A DNA stretch of 64,000 nucleotides from Agrostemma githago (GCA_958450325.1 OY288248.1:1860001-1924000); one strand, 5' to 3'. Positions 11,683-23,439 are shown, counted from the first letter of the stretch. Notes: generated from the sequence alone by a model not told the origin. A program made the numbers and translations.

Positions 11683-12224
11683 TCTGTCATATCCATATCT
11701 CCGACCCGATTACCCGATTGCCTCCCACTATATTAGTAATACGAATACTTCAAAATATCTCTAGTAATTTGGATGGATTAACGGCTACTTTTTCGGTCGA
11801 CGTTACTTGCAACGGGTATATCCATCATATAGCTGTTCATGGGATGTACCGTCCAGTTGACCCAAATTTTTAGCGGGCTTAGACACAACATTTTCAAAAA
11901 TATATATAAAGGCCCAACCCGCGAATCCGTCCCTAACCCGCTTGTCCGTGGACCAAAATTTCACATTTAACCCGACCCGAACCCGTAAATGATCACCTCT
12001 AGATTCTATCATAACGTTAAAACGGGTCAAATATATCCAATTAGAAAGAAAATGTCAAAAATGGGTTTGGTTTATCCTACATATTTGACCCGTCATAAAC
12101 TTAAAAACGGATATTTCGATCACTGACAAGAATTTGTACTAATTTTTAGTGATTGTTAAAACTTAAAAGGATGTTTTAGCTACTAGTTGTCTAGTCACTA
12201 TTTTAAAGGCTAGAGAGCCTAGAG

Positions 12225-12530
12225 GTGTCATTTCGAACCTCGTGTCGTGTCTTGTCTCATGTTAGTCGGCCGGTCGCATCCAACACACCAATTGGCACGG
12301 TCGACATGTCATGAAGTCATGCTCGTGCTCGGCCCGATAGTTGTCATGTTTGTGGCTTAAATTTTATGCGACTCGGTCGTGTTTGGTCAACCGTGTCAAG
12401 ACACAAATATTTCACATTTCATGTGTCGTGACTCGTGGCCAACCCCGTCGTGTGGGGCCGTACAGTACACCTCCACTTTTCCTTTGTGTCGAGCGGGGTC
12501 ATATTATCGCATACACAAGAATAAGATTAC
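12225..12530. repeat. GC-rich dispersed repeat (same style as 1-350)
   Basis: The stretch starting tagaggtgtcatttcgaacc has the same cgtgtcgtgtc / gctcgtgctcggccc wording as the start of the window. The phrase tagaggtgtcattt resembles hAT-type termini, but no matching far end was found, so the classification is tentative. Confidence 0.35.
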
Positions 12531-13229
12531 ATACATGCGATGTCTAGGAAGTCCGTTACCGTTACTTGTACAAGAGTCATGTGGTGGTGAAGGACCACAG
12601 GAATACAAGATCATAAGAAATGAGGGTTTGGCATCATGCTTCTTCAGATTTCAGAATTTCAGATTGTAGCATTATTCACATTAAATCTTGTCTAAATCAG
12701 TTCAATTTTTCACATGATTTATAGCTTACCTTCACATGTTCATTACAGCACATTTAGTGTTGTTTTTTCATCATTTAAAAAAAAACAAATAGGTGAAGAA
12801 GCCAATCTGTAAAGACATTTAACACCAAGCATTGGTGGGCCTTAGATAGAGTGGATCAACAAAAACATGGGCCTTCTTAAGATTTCCTGAACTGTCGACC
12901 CAACAAATCGCAAATTCTTGTTTGTGACGAGAATATTGGTCGCAAAGTTTGTGACGGTTTCAGATATCGCGCCCACATTGGTAGATAAGACAAGTACTCT
13001 ATGGAAAAGTTACCTGATGTGTACGTTCCTCCGATGAAACAAGATAAGTAAGCTTCGGGTATAGCTGCAGCCTGCAGGTGACAGCATTATAGTATCTTCT
13101 GTTCACGATGATCTGACTGTCATGCGTTCCTGAATTCTGACGGAGTGACGGGAGAGTGAATTATGCTGCATGGAGCATGTCCCGTCTCCTAGCCTCAACA
13201 GTTTTGACTTAAGAAATATGGATTTCTGA

Positions 13230-15875
13230 TCAAAATGCAATTTCTTGTAGGATGTGAAGTGTCCTTTGATGAACCTGATTCAAATAAATGAAAACATTCA
13301 TACAACATTGGGGTACAACAATTCCTGCACATTCAATATGAAACAAATCAACAATCAATAAAGATCGGTACCCATTCTAGATGTTGCGCAGTGATGCCTG
13401 ATACATTTCCGGAATAAATTCCTCCCAAAACCTGATATCGAGAATTTGGATGAATCAGTCTTTTGCATTGAAATTACTGAAATTTTGCTTAAGAATTTGC
13501 AGGTCGTACCTTGGTCACAGTCTCGAGAAACATTCCAGGACGAACTGGACGGGGTTTACGCCCTGACACACTTTCCTGAAAAAATTACAGAAATTTATTT
13601 ACAAAGCCGACATACATTGAAAAACATCAGTATAGATTTGTAGACAGATATTTTCTTAACATACTCTTCCTGCAACTCCACGTGGACGGTCTGTTCCACT
13701 TTCCTCGTCAGTATCTTCCGCACCTTCGTCCATTCCTAGCATAACATTTTTAATCATCTCTTGTACTGTGTTACCGGGTTTTAAAGCAACCAGCTTCGTC
13801 AGAAAATTAACCTGCAGCAACAAAAGCAAGTAGCTCAGTTCGATAGGAAACCACGTGAGATGCTGAAATTTCAGAAATCGATCTGTCAAAACCTCTGACT
13901 CGGGAAGAGTACTGAAACCACGATCGTTTCTTTCATCAAGTATTCCTCCTCCCATCATATTACGTGCTTCCTCTCGAATCAAAACTAGCCTTGCAAGCAA
14001 CTTACGATCAGGAACAACTGGTCGAGTCTCCATTGTCTGTTAACAAGACATAAGCAAGACAGTCATCTGACAGATACATGGAGAGTCGGGAGAAAACAAC
14101 AGAAAAACCGTGTAATAATCACCTCTAGCAAATCATCAGCCTGATTTGCTATATCAAGAAGATTAGCACCAGGAAGGTGGATTTTGGTGTCGTTTTGACC
14201 CTTGAATTCTCCTCCACCAGCAGCCACTCTACGTAACAACTCGTGTCTACTTTCTTTCTGAGGTGTTCTACAAAGTAGTCCGATTACTTGCACCTGTATA
14301 TCAAGAACAGAATTCGTGACGAGAGGCTCATGCTCATACAAGATCTTTTGCCTGGAAAATAAAATTTACATTACTCACGTGAGGCGGGCATTTCTTTGTG
14401 AGATGGGATAGTACTGTCTCTTTGATGACCTCCAAGAGCGACTTCCGCTGAAATGCAATAACCGACTACTTTAATAAACAGCTATACTGTATTGACATCT
14501 GAAGACGGGTAGGGTTCCAAACTTCTGATTATGCCTTCATTTTGAATAAGTACCTGTTCATCTTGGTCTTTTTCAGCGGTTTGGATCATGTAATCAAGAG
14601 CCATCATGAAACCAGGTTCCATTTCATCGACTCTTTTCCCAATAACTCCTTGTGCTGCCAACTGAACTGCAACTTCCTCTGATTTCTGATCCATGTTCAT
14701 ATCTTCCAGCTGAAATCCGGATTCAAAACAAGGTAGAAATTAAGGGTTTATGTTAAATTCTTCTCTGAAGAGGAAAAATCGCTCAACACTTTCAAGTTTC
14801 AACCCATCAAAGTCCAAATTTCATCATCAACCTTGAAAAATCGCAATATGAATACTCATTTCGTATCTGAAACAAACAATTTACCTACTCCAGTGTTCAA
14901 TCCCATAGCTCCCTTACACCCAAAAAAAACATAAAAATTGTGTCTTTAGGTATAAGAACTATTGTTAAGGTTTTGATTGAGGCGATCTTCTCACAAAATC
15001 GACAATTGAATCAAACTATTTGGACATACAAGAGTAATCATTTCCTGAAGCAATGGATTATATGAAAACAACACAAACCCCAATACAACTAGCTCAAACA
15101 ACCAATCAACAGCAAATTACTACTGGGTTCAAACCGCGTTAGCATCATAATCGTCCAATTACACTAATGCTAAGGTTTTGGTTGAGACGATCATCTCAAA
15201 AATCGACAATTGTAATCAAATCAATGCTCAAAAAGAGAATCATCAAACATACAACAGTAATCAATTCCTGAAGCAATCAATTACTATATGAAAACAACAC
15301 AAACCCAATACAGCCAACTCAAACTACTGCACATTATTGGTAAGGGTTTGGTTGAGACGATCATCTCGTAAAATCGACAAATGTAATCAAATCAATACTC
15401 AAATACATACAAGAGCAATCATTTCCTGAAGCAACCAATTATATATGAAAACAACAAAAACCCCAATTACAGTATTACTAAGGTTTTGGTTGAGACGGAT
15501 CATCTCGTAAAATCGACAATAATAATCAAACCAATACTCAAAAAAGAGAAACATTCAACATACAAGAACAATCATTTCCTGAAGAACAGAAGTAACTTGA
15601 TCACCCCCTTTAAATATAGCTTCATACTCAGGATTACTGTCAAAATTCTGATCAGTTTTTTTCTTCTCTTCTTCTTCATACCCTCCACCCACTTCATAGT
15701 GACTACTGCTGCTGTTATTTTTACTGTTACTGTTACTGTTACTGTTAGTGCAGAGGGTGGTAAAAACTGGCCTGGTTTTGGTTTTACTGTGAGAGATGGG
15801 TAAAGGGGGTATATAGATGGGTGAAAGTGGTGTGGTGGTGAGAAAAGTTGGAGGTGAAAATGAAGAGGAAGCCAT
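13230..15875 (-). CDS. Conserved plant protein of unknown function, predicted plastid-targeted, 9 exons
   Basis: Coding exons: 15564-15875, 14554-14709, 14379-14447, 14123-14293, 13893-14036, 13665-13811, 13510-13575, 13372-13431, 13230-13274. All borders are GT/AG, all introns are phase 0, and the product is 389 residues. The first ~60 residues are rich in Ser, Thr and Pro with few acidic residues (MASSSFSPPTFLTTTPLSP), typical of a chloroplast transit peptide; a low-complexity Ser/Asn stretch and an acidic patch follow. The mature part is mostly helical and contains AAQGVIGKRVDEMEPGFMMA, RHELLRRVAAGG, MMGGGILDERNDRGFSTLPE, KPVR-like PRPVRPGMFLETVTKVLGG and a C-terminal GITAQHLEWVHQ. I recognise it as conserved in land plants but not as any characterised enzyme. 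Its first intron carries tandem copies of the exon 1 end. Confidence 0.88.
14925..15590. repeat. Tandem repeat in intron 1 of the plastid-protein gene carrying exon 1 end and donor
   Basis: The true exon 1 end and donor occupy 15557-15582 (plus-strand text catacaagaacaatcatttc ctgaag). Near-identical copies lie at about 15406-15430, 15248-15273 and 15025-15050. Each is followed by ttggttgagacgatcatctc- and atatgaaaacaacacaaacc-type sequence. Units are about 150-220 bp. Every copy keeps a GTATG donor after 15-18 bases of exon-like sequence. Confidence 0.85.
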
Positions 15876-15959
15876 TGTTGGAGGAGATAAGAAGGGTTTT
15901 AGGTGAATGAATTTTGAAGGTGGTGAAAATATGAAGGGAATTTAAAAAAAAAACGAAAA

Positions 15960-16032
15960 CGCCGTCTGTGGGAATCGAACCCACGACCACGTGGTTAAAA
16001 GCCACGCGCTCTACCAGCTGAGCTAAGACGGC
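15960..16032 (-). tRNA. tRNA-Lys (anticodon UUU)
   Basis: The minus strand reads GCCGTCTTAGCTCAGCTGGT at the 5' end, has anticodon loop CTTTTAA, and closes with a 7-bp acceptor stem (GCCGTCT with AGACGGC) plus discriminator G. The A box and the B box GGTTCGATTCC are intact. CAA lies immediately upstream and a run of ten T follows within about 15 bases downstream, as in active plant tRNA genes. There is no intron. It lies just upstream of the plastid-protein gene on the same strand. Confidence 0.95.
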
Positions 16033-16134
16033 TTGTTATTTAGTTCTTTGTTTTTCCATTTTGTTCGATTGTTGGACTTGATTAAAACGGTTATATTCTT
16101 GATAGTTGTCTGGATTTTAGAAAAATAGTTGAAT

Positions 16135-16505
16135 TTGGGTTATTTTGATGGGTCAGATCGTGGTTCGTATTGGGTTGACGTGCCTAAACCCACATTTGGC
16201 ACGATACATTGCATGGTCACATGGTCACTGACAGTCAGGCCGTGTGTAGTGATTGTCGTGTCGTGTGGGGGTCATTCCACGTGTGTGGTTATGTTTTTGA
16301 TGTTTTTAGCCAATTTCCATTTGTTCATCATATTGTTTCGTTTTTGGCCTACTTTGCCTTTAGTCGAGGTGTGTCGATGCATGATTTTTTCCCAAAAATG
16401 TCACGCGTGGACTGGCTTTGGGCATGTAATGTTGTGCCCGTGCCTGTGCCACCTCGTTTTTTCTCATCTGGATGGGTCATGGACTCGTGTCATGTTGAGT
16501 ACTTG
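16135..16505. repeat. GC-rich dispersed repeat (third member)
   Basis: The stretch contains gttgacgtgcctaaacccac, gtcgtgtgggggtc and gtgcccgtgcctgtgcc, the same wording as 1-350 and 12225-12530. It has two overlapping open frames of about 110-125 codons without recognisable domains. I regard these as non-coding passages through the repeat. Confidence 0.35.
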
Positions 16506-16759
16506 AGTTGTGCTGCTTTTACGATACTATCACCATAAACATTTAATACATCCTTGGAAAATTTACTAATGTAACCATTAGGCTCATAAATTTTACTTTA
16601 TCTCCTACTAAGTCCGTGCAGTATTATAAAACGGTCCTATAATAGAGCTCTTCAAAATGCTCAAAAACTCGGTACAGATCTCATGTCCCATTTTTTTGTC
16701 TCACTCTATGTGCCACACCATACACGATATGACACCTCGCCTATTGCATAAGTAAAATA

Positions 16760-17652
16760 CTCCCTTCGTTCCAATGAATTGTTTGCCTTTTCTTTTGGCA
16801 CTAAGGGTAAGAGATCCAATGAGGAAGCGACATGTGGAGCAAAACTCATTAAAAGGGTCAAATTGCATATAAAAAGCATTCTTAAAATAGAAAGGCAAAC
16901 AATTCATTGAGACGCCCCAATAATATTAGACCTGTCAAACGGGTCGGGCGGTCGGGTTTCGGGTTCGGTCATTTCGGGTTCGGGTAAAATACGGGTCGGG
17001 TGTATTTCGGGTTTGAAAAATACGGGTTTTATACGGGTCGGGTTTATACGGGTTTCGGGTCGGGTTCGGGTCAAATACGGGTTATTAACGCACTTTAAAA
17101 ACATTAATTTTCTTTACATTTTTTTATCATAAATACAATTTTATTCTTAATTTTCTTAATGAACTCATTTAATATAATATATTAGTGAGAATAAACATGT
17201 TTTATTTAATATATTTTTTAGTATACATTGATATTTTATTTCTATAGGAAGTACGAATATATATGACGAACTTTGACTTGATTTATTGATATTTTTTTTT
17301 TCATTATAATAATCATGTGATAAAAATATGATTTTAAAGATATATATAAATATTATTTCTTAAAATTTTGAAAATAAAAAAATATTTCTTAGTTTTTTTT
17401 GAGAAACTTTAGTGTATAATAGCAATATTTTTTTAATTTATCTATTTTCGGGCGGGTAACGGGTTCGGGCGGGTTTTGACCCAATATATTCGGGTTTTTA
17501 TCGGGCGGGTCACTTTCGGGTTTCGGTCATTTTCGGGCGGGTTTTTTCGGGTTTTTTTCCGGGCGGTTTCGGGTCGGGTTTTCGGGTCGGGTCAGTTTTT
17601 GACAGGTCTACCCAATATGGAATAGGCAAACAATTCACTGGGACGGAGGGAG
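16760..17652. mobile_element. Stowaway-like MITE interrupted by another element
   Basis: Left end CTCCCTTCGTTCCAATGAAT and right end, inverted, ATTCACTGGGACGGAGGGAG are each flanked by TA. Empty relatives of the same family (about 190-225 bp) lie at 32956-33176, 35292-35490 and 37254-37440; they show that the interior gacgcccc-aatatgg is continuous there. Here it is split by a 684-bp insertion at 16927-17610. Confidence 0.75.
16927..17610. mobile_element. Nested hAT-like non-autonomous element
   Basis: The insertion begins TAGACCTGTCAAACGGGTCG and ends, inverted, with TTTGACAGGTCTA. Both ends are packed with cgggt/gggtttcgggt motifs around an AT-rich core. Flanks read cccaataatat on the left and cccaatat on the right, compatible with an 8-bp target duplication altered by a 3-base slip. 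TIRs beginning TAG with an 8-bp duplication fit hAT elements. No transposase is encoded. Confidence 0.6.
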
Positions 17653-17654
17653 TA

Positions 17655-19117
17655 TACAACTAATATTATAATTTGTTGATGTGTCATTCCGTGTATGGTG
17701 GGGCACAAAAATGAGACGTGGGATCCGCACCAAAAACCCCTAAATTAAATGGGCCATTATGATTTGTAAATGCCCTAAAGAATGGCCTCACAAATTCCAT
17801 CATTTTCAACCAACCCAACCCAACAGAAAAATCCGTCGTCAGTCGTCACAGCCCAATGAAAACACGACCGAACCAATTCGTCAGCAATTAAAACTAGCCG
17901 TTTCAAATAAAAAGGTAGGTCCCTCACATTCTCCAAGAAAATTACCACAAATCACCATTCACCAACACCACAGTCCACAGTACAAAAAAGTAACTATGCA
18001 GCATTGTATTAACCGGTTTATTCCGGTCACCTAACATTTAAATATCACAGCTGTTCACTTAATGCCCAATCTTGTCATTTCACAACTAAACATCACCCAC
18101 TTAGACATCCAGTCTGTAACGAGTATATCCGTCACAAATTTATGATAGCTTAAAAATCACCTCAGTTAGTGCACGTACTTAGTACTACTCTAACTTGTAA
18201 GTTGTAACGAGTATATCCGTCACAAATTAATAATCGTTCAAACATCAGTAAATCACCTGACCCGGAGTGTTTAGTACTCCTCCATTAGATGAGTAGGTCT
18301 CCTGAGAGACAGTTTCTCATTAACTTTACTGAAAGACTAAGTACACATAGAAGTAAAAGTGATACCAAACCAACATAAAAGAGTATACAAATATAAAGAT
18401 GGTGGTACACTTCTTATAAAAACATGTACAAAACAAAGTTATCATTTAAGGGTACGAATATGACATGGAGTGGTACTGAAAAGTGGTCTCTCAATAAGTT
18501 ATTGAGAGACCGTTTCTCCCAAGAATTTGTGCCATTGGAGATGTTTTTCTTCCTTGCTTTATCCGTGGTAAAAAATGTTACACTCCGTACTTGTTAACGA
18601 CTAATGATAACCACATCAATCAGATGTAAAAAGAATAAAGTAGAAAACGTGACTCTTATAGATAGACGATCGAAAAAGAAAAAAAGTGACTCTTCTGGAA
18701 AGATTGATGGAGTAACTGACCATTTACATTTATGTATGGATATGATAAAGCCCGGTCAAAGTAATACCGTGAAAACCGTGAAAAAAGAAAAAAAAAGGAA
18801 AAACACTACGTCACTATGGAATACTACCATATTTTGATTTCGTAACGGATTCTATTAGATGAATAATTAATGTACAAGACGATCGTACTACCTCCGTTCA
18901 TTATTTTTTCGCTCTATTTCATTAATATATATCTGTAAGAAATATTTTAATAAAATGGACAAAAAAAATGAATGCCCGAACAGATGTATTATATCTTACT
19001 CAGTATTTTTATCAGGATCCTTTTATTTATATTAAAATGTACAATTGTTCATCATTATTAAATTAAAATTTATTTGAACGGTAAACCATCTCAAATTAAA
19101 TTAGATTATCCGATATA
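17655..19117. other. Intergenic, AT-rich, no supported gene
   Basis: Apart from the element at 18290-18530, I see only AT-rich DNA and short repeats such as gtaacgagtatatccgtcac, which occurs twice (about 18117 and 18206). Short open frames at 17759-18034 and 18604-18837 have lysine/asparagine-rich composition without domains. Confidence 0.5.
18292..18528 (+). mobile_element. Dispersed element family A, copy 1
   Basis: About 235 bp from ggtctcctgagagacagttt to accgtttctcccaagaattt gtg. Shared interior phrases are aaagagtatacaaatataaa, cattaagggtacgaata-like text and ataagttattgagagacc. Copies 2 and 3 lie at 32283-32532 and, inverted, 21268-21478. The near-palindromic ends GTCTC...GAGAC suggest a non-autonomous DNA transposon; the superfamily is not determined. 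Confidence 0.6.
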
Positions 19118-19399
19118 CTCCCTCCGTCCCACTAAGATTGTCCCGTATTTCTTTTTGGGTAGGTTCTTAAAGATTGTCCCATTTCTCAACTTTCCTTTTT
19201 AGTCTATCTCTTTTTACAACTTTGTCCCTACTAAGTTAAAGTATTTACCATTTTGTCATTCCATTAACTCACACCAGCTCACCCAACATTATGACTCACC
19301 CTATAAAGGGATCATCATTACCTATATACTCAATCATCACACCATTTCCTTAATTTGTGAGCTAAAGTTCATGGGACAATCTTTATGGGACGGAGGGAG
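19118..19399. mobile_element. Stowaway-like MITE
   Basis: The 282-bp element starts CTCCCTCCGTCCCACTAAGA and ends with GGGACGGAGGGAG, flanked by TA on both sides (19116-19117 and 19400-19401). Blocks next to the ends (aagattgtccc and gggacaatctt) extend the inverted repeat. It lies about 150 bp upstream of the TATA box of the glyoxalase-fold gene and could affect its promoter. Confidence 0.75.
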
Positions 19400-19552
19400 T
19401 ATCCGTTATTATTAAATTTAAATTACATTTAAACAGAAATAATAAATAAACCGTCTCAAATTAAACTAGATTATCCGATATATATCCATCGCAAGAAAGA
19501 TCTCGTATATCGCTTTCCCCAACCAAAAAAAACGGTTCACCTTCTCCGCTTC

Positions 19553-19560
19553 TATAAATA
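19553..19560 (+). promoter_or_regulatory. TATA box of the glyoxalase-fold gene
   Basis: TATAAATA lies 127 bp upstream of the ATG at 19687. A pyrimidine-rich leader (tctctcactccaactctctc) follows, as is common in highly expressed plant genes. Confidence 0.65.
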
Positions 19561-19686
19561 ACACCACAACCCCACACTACCATCTCTCACACTCCAACTC
19601 TCTCACTTCACCTTCTCTCTCTCACACACACAAAAATCACATTCTCCATTCTTTCTCTCTCCTAGGGTTACCTCACCTCCACAAAA

Positions 19687-22600
19687 ATGGCCGCAACACA
19701 GGAAATCCAGAACGGAGCTGCTCCAACCAACGGCGCCACCGCACCCGCGGCGGAGACCGCGGTGGTTTTCTCCTCGTTCAAGCCGAAGCTGGTGGTGGAA
19801 GCGCCCAAGGCGGCGGACGCGGTGGCGTTCTACAAGGCGGCGTTCGGTGCTGAAGAAATCGATCGTGTCATGCATCCGAAGAGGAAGGCGGAGCAAGAAC
19901 AACCGCTTCTTCTTTCTGCTCAGCTTAAGCTTGCTTCCTCTGTTTTCTCTGTTTCTGACTTTGCTGGTGATGATACTCCTCTGTATGTCTTCTTTGATCC
20001 TTCTGCGTTTCGTTCTTTTGATTCTCGCTTAATTTGACCGTTAATTGCTCGAAAATCTGAATGTTACTGCTATATCTTCATTATATGTTGCATTTAGGTT
20101 TGATTTTTCGCATATTATACTTCTAATTTTGTTCGATTTTCGATTTTTTTGATGTTCGTTAGATTTCCGATTTTCGCTTAATTTTACTGTTAATTGCTAA
20201 AAAATTTGAATATTAGTGCTAAGTTTTCATTATAAGTTGCATTTAGGTTCGATTTTTTGACTGTCCAAATCGTGATGTTTCGATGCGTTGTTTCCTTTGA
20301 TTATCGCCTTTTTTACTGCTAATTGCTCTATAAATCTGAATATTATGTCGATTTTTCGTTTTTATGCTGTTTGTACGAATCGAAATAGTTTTACGGTGCT
20401 GTTCGTTAGATTTTCGCTAATATTACAGTTAATTACTCTACAAATCAGAAGATTAGTGCTAAATCTTCATTACATTTTGTTTTTAGGTTTGATTTTTCGT
20501 TTTTTACGCTGTTTGTTCGAATCGAAGTAGTTTTACGACGCTGTTCTTCAGATTTTCGCTAATATTACGGTTAATTACTCTACAAATCTAATTATTAGTG
20601 CTAAATCTTCGTTACATGTTGTTTTTAGGTTTGATTTTTTTGTCTTTAATGCTGATTTTACGAATCGAAGAGTTTTACCGCGCTATTCGTTAGTTTCTCG
20701 CTAATATGATTCTAATTGATCTACAAATCTGGAAATTAGTGAGGAACCTTTTTTTTGGAGAAATTAGTGAGAAACCTTCAGTGTACGTTGCTTTTCGTGT
20801 ACCTGTAGGCAGTAGAAGTAATTTTTTGCATTATTTGCAGATCACAAAAACTCATATGAGACTGTCTCACGGTAATTTACTGTGAGACGGTTCACATAAG
20901 AGGTGGTTATTAGATTTGTTGCTTTTAGATTAGATTTCCTACTTTTTTTCCGCTGATTTTCGTCATAATTTTGACATGTTTTGGTGTTGTTTTTATACTG
21001 ATTTTTCCTCTGTTTGTTTTGCTGTTGCTAATATTTCTCCATTTTGTTATTTCCTGCGATGCTGTTGTTATTCGGTTTTATCTTATTAGCTTTTCAAAAG
21101 GCGATTCTCCTGTCACTCTCTCTGTTTCCCTCTCTCTACAGTTTTTATGCGTTCTTCATTTTATTCGGAGAATAATATTTTTCTGTTTAATTGGTTTTTC
21201 CCTTTCTTTGCTTACTTTCTCGTCTTCATCATGTTCATCTGTTGATGTTTGATTAAACACAAATTCTTGGGAGAGACGGTCAGACCACTATTCTTTATCA
21301 CTTTATGTCTTATTCGTACCTTCAAATACTTGTTTTTATAAGAAGTGTACCCTCTTTATATTTGTATACTCTTTTATGTTAATCGGACCTACTTCTATTA
21401 GGTTTGGTACCACTGGTACTTCCATTTGTACGTACTTCTATTAGGTTTTTATAAGAGACCGTTTCTTAGGAGACTTACTCATGATTAAAATACTCAAAAA
21501 ATAAATGAACGAGATGTAATGTAGCTGGAAAGCTTTATGAATCATACAGTTCTAATCCCTTGCTTTGTACGGAGTACTTGAATTTATGTTTAGTTTCAAC
21601 TGATTTTCCGGGATCTGAGATTTTTTGCAATGCAATTATGTGTTTTCTCTCCGACTTCGATCATATGTTGTTTGATTAAAATATTCTTACAAAAATAAAT
21701 GAATGAGACCGAATAATACTCCAACAAGGGAGCTTTATGTACTTGAATTCGTGACTAGTTTCAAGTGATTTTCCGGGATTTGAGATATTTTTGTGTTGTA
21801 ATGACTGTGTTTTCTTTCCGACTTTTCTTCAACCGTCTCCTCTAATGTACAGATTACAGACCGACATTCTGTATAATGTGAAGGTTGATTTATTTTCTCT
21901 TTTTTTACTTGTTAAAAATTTCTTCATCATACATTAATCAATTTTCTGAAGAACATTGTAAAAACCTCTTTAATTGTTTTTAAAATCTCCACTGTGATTT
22001 GGTCCTTTTTCTAGTCTTCCTCTCTTGTGGACCACGCCTAATTTTGTTGCATTATCTTCCCTTTTTTTTTTTAATGTTTCTTGTAGTATTGTACTTCTAT
22101 GGCGTATTCTATGTTTTTACCACTGTTACAACTACTCTGTCTGGTTTCCTTTCCATTTTTTACTGTATGGTAAATTTGTACTTTAATGGAGTATCCCTCT
22201 CATCTTTTTACCATTGATTCACCACTGATTAATCTGTTCAGATTGGTTTTTACTACTGGTTTACCACTGTTGCAACTATTGTGTTCAGTTTTGCTTTCCA
22301 TATATTTACTGTATGGTAAATTTGTACTTCAATGGAGTACTCGTATCAGTTTGTCTTCCTCTTATTTACTGTATGGTAAATTTGTACTTCAATGGAGTAT
22401 TTACTCATCTTTTTATCATTGATTCACCACTGTGGCACTGTTTAATCTGTTCAGTTTGTTTTTTTACTACTGGTTTACCACACTGAGTTCCGTTTGCTTT
22501 CCATTTATTTAATGTATGGTAAATTTGTACTTCTTCAATGGAGTACTCGTATCAGTTTGTCTTCCTTTTATTTACTGTATGGTAAAAATTTTACAGGGTG

Positions 22601-22849
22601 AAGAATGAAGGAACTGCTGCTGCTGCTGCTACATTCACTCTGGAAACCGAAGATGTCCAAGCTGCACTAACCAAGGCCGTCACAGCCGGTGCAGTAGCTG
22701 AAGGAGAAATCACTGAATCTGAATCTGGTGCTCGTGTTGCCAAGCTCAAGGACCCATACGGCTTCCTCTGGACCATCTCCTCCGTGGCTAAGACCACCCT
22801 CCCGATCCCATCCGAGCCTGCTGCTGCCCCTGCTGATGCACAAGCCTAA
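19687..22849 (+). CDS. Glyoxalase/VOC-fold protein (At5g48480-like), 2 exons
   Basis: Exon 1 is 19687-19982 and exon 2 is 22597-22849; the 2.6-kb intron has a GT/AG border and splits a Leu codon. The product is 182 residues. After an Ala-rich head (residues 1-28), the domain runs from KPKLVVEAPKAADAVAFYK through FGAEE, KLASSVFSVSDFAGDD, FTLETEDVQAALTKAVTAGA and KDPYGFLWTIS, the beta-alpha-beta-beta-beta pattern of the vicinal-oxygen-chelate fold. An Ala/Pro-rich tail follows. Plant relatives are small cytosolic proteins annotated as glyoxalase-like without a proven reaction. The usual metal ligands of glyoxalase I are not evident, so enzymatic activity should not be assumed. Exon 1 is unusually GC-rich (many GCG/GCC codons) for this window. 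It was sometimes described as anther- or stress-related in other plants; nothing here tests that. Confidence 0.9.
20040..20720. repeat. Tandem repeat in the glyoxalase-fold gene intron (5' part)
   Basis: About five units near 125 bp each carry ttaattgctc/ttaattactc, tacaaatctgaatattagtg, ctaaatcttcattac, gttgtttttaggtttgattt and acgaatcgaag. Start points lie near 20040, 20180, 20310, 20430 and 20565. They lie entirely inside the intron and do not copy exon sequence. Confidence 0.7.
21268..21478 (-). mobile_element. Dispersed element family A, copy 3 (inside an intron)
   Basis: Inverted relative to copies 1 and 2. It starts cacaaattcttgggagagac and ends ataagagaccgtttcttagg agac. The interior phrase tttatatttgtatactcttt is the complement of the family's aaagagtatacaaatataaa. 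It sits in the glyoxalase-fold gene intron, with a short internal duplication of acttctattagg. Confidence 0.55.
22150..22590. repeat. Tandem repeat adjoining the intron's 3' splice site
   Basis: The phrase tttactgtatggtaaatttg followed by tacttcaatggagta occurs about five times (near 22158, 22306, 22367, 22507 and 22570). The last copy runs straight into the acceptor tttacag at 22590-22596. Units vary from about 60 to 150 bp because of internal deletions. Confidence 0.7.
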
Positions 22850-23141
22850 TTTCCCAAACCCAACCCTAATTCAATCCGGTTAATCCCTAAAAATACTCTA
22901 CTCACTTGAGTTTAGTAACGCGGTTTATTAGTAGTATAAGTAGTAAGTACTGTAGTAAGTAATGTAGTTGGTGGTGAACTGATGGGATGATCGATGGATG
23001 AACAAATGGTGATGTTGTTGATATAAGGTTTAAGTACAAGTACTTTAACTGGGGATGTGGTTGATGATGAATGATGATAACTGATTATGGGTTTATTTTG
23101 TTAATGGTGCTTAATTGTGGTGTTAATTAATGTGATCTGTA

Positions 23142-23439
23142 CTACTTCCTCCGTCTATAATTTATTGTCCCGCTTTCCTTTTTGGGTAGGTTATTATTTA
23201 TTGTCTTATTTCCTCACTTTTCTTTTTCATCCTATCTTTTTTACCAAACTATCCTTGTTGTTTTTTCTTATTTACAAAAATACCATTGAATTAAACTTAC
23301 AATACTACACTCAACCTCTAATATTTTATTTTTGTATCACCATTAATTATGGCCCACCATCATTTCTTTAATATTATAAATATTTTTCTTATTTTTTTGT
23401 GCATAAAGCAACGGGACAGTAAATTATGGAAGGAGGGAG
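23142..23439. mobile_element. Stowaway-like MITE
   Basis: A 298-bp element from ctacttcctccgtctataat to the inverted ggaaggagggag, with adjacent blocks aatttattgtcccg and cgggacagtaaatt also inverted. TA flanks are present. It lies about 290 bp downstream of the glyoxalase-fold stop codon. Confidence 0.7.

Larger units (their letters stand above)
9833..13229. other. Intergenic region with MITEs and dispersed repeats
   Basis: No supported protein gene. The part near 9833-10100 should hold the fimbrin promoter and 5' leader. It contains purine-rich agaaggaggaggag and an (ATT)n run at 9900-9922, but I see no clear TATA box. The rest holds the two MITEs listed separately, AT-rich DNA, a palindrome at 11650-11682 and a GC-rich repeat at about 12225-12530. 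The last 200 bp next to 13229 should include the 3' leader of the plastid-protein gene. Confidence 0.5.

Noticed and set aside
15486..15803. Plus-strand frame of 105 codons
   Set aside because: Antisense to exon 1 and intron 1 of the plastid-protein gene, whose splicing and reading frame are well supported.
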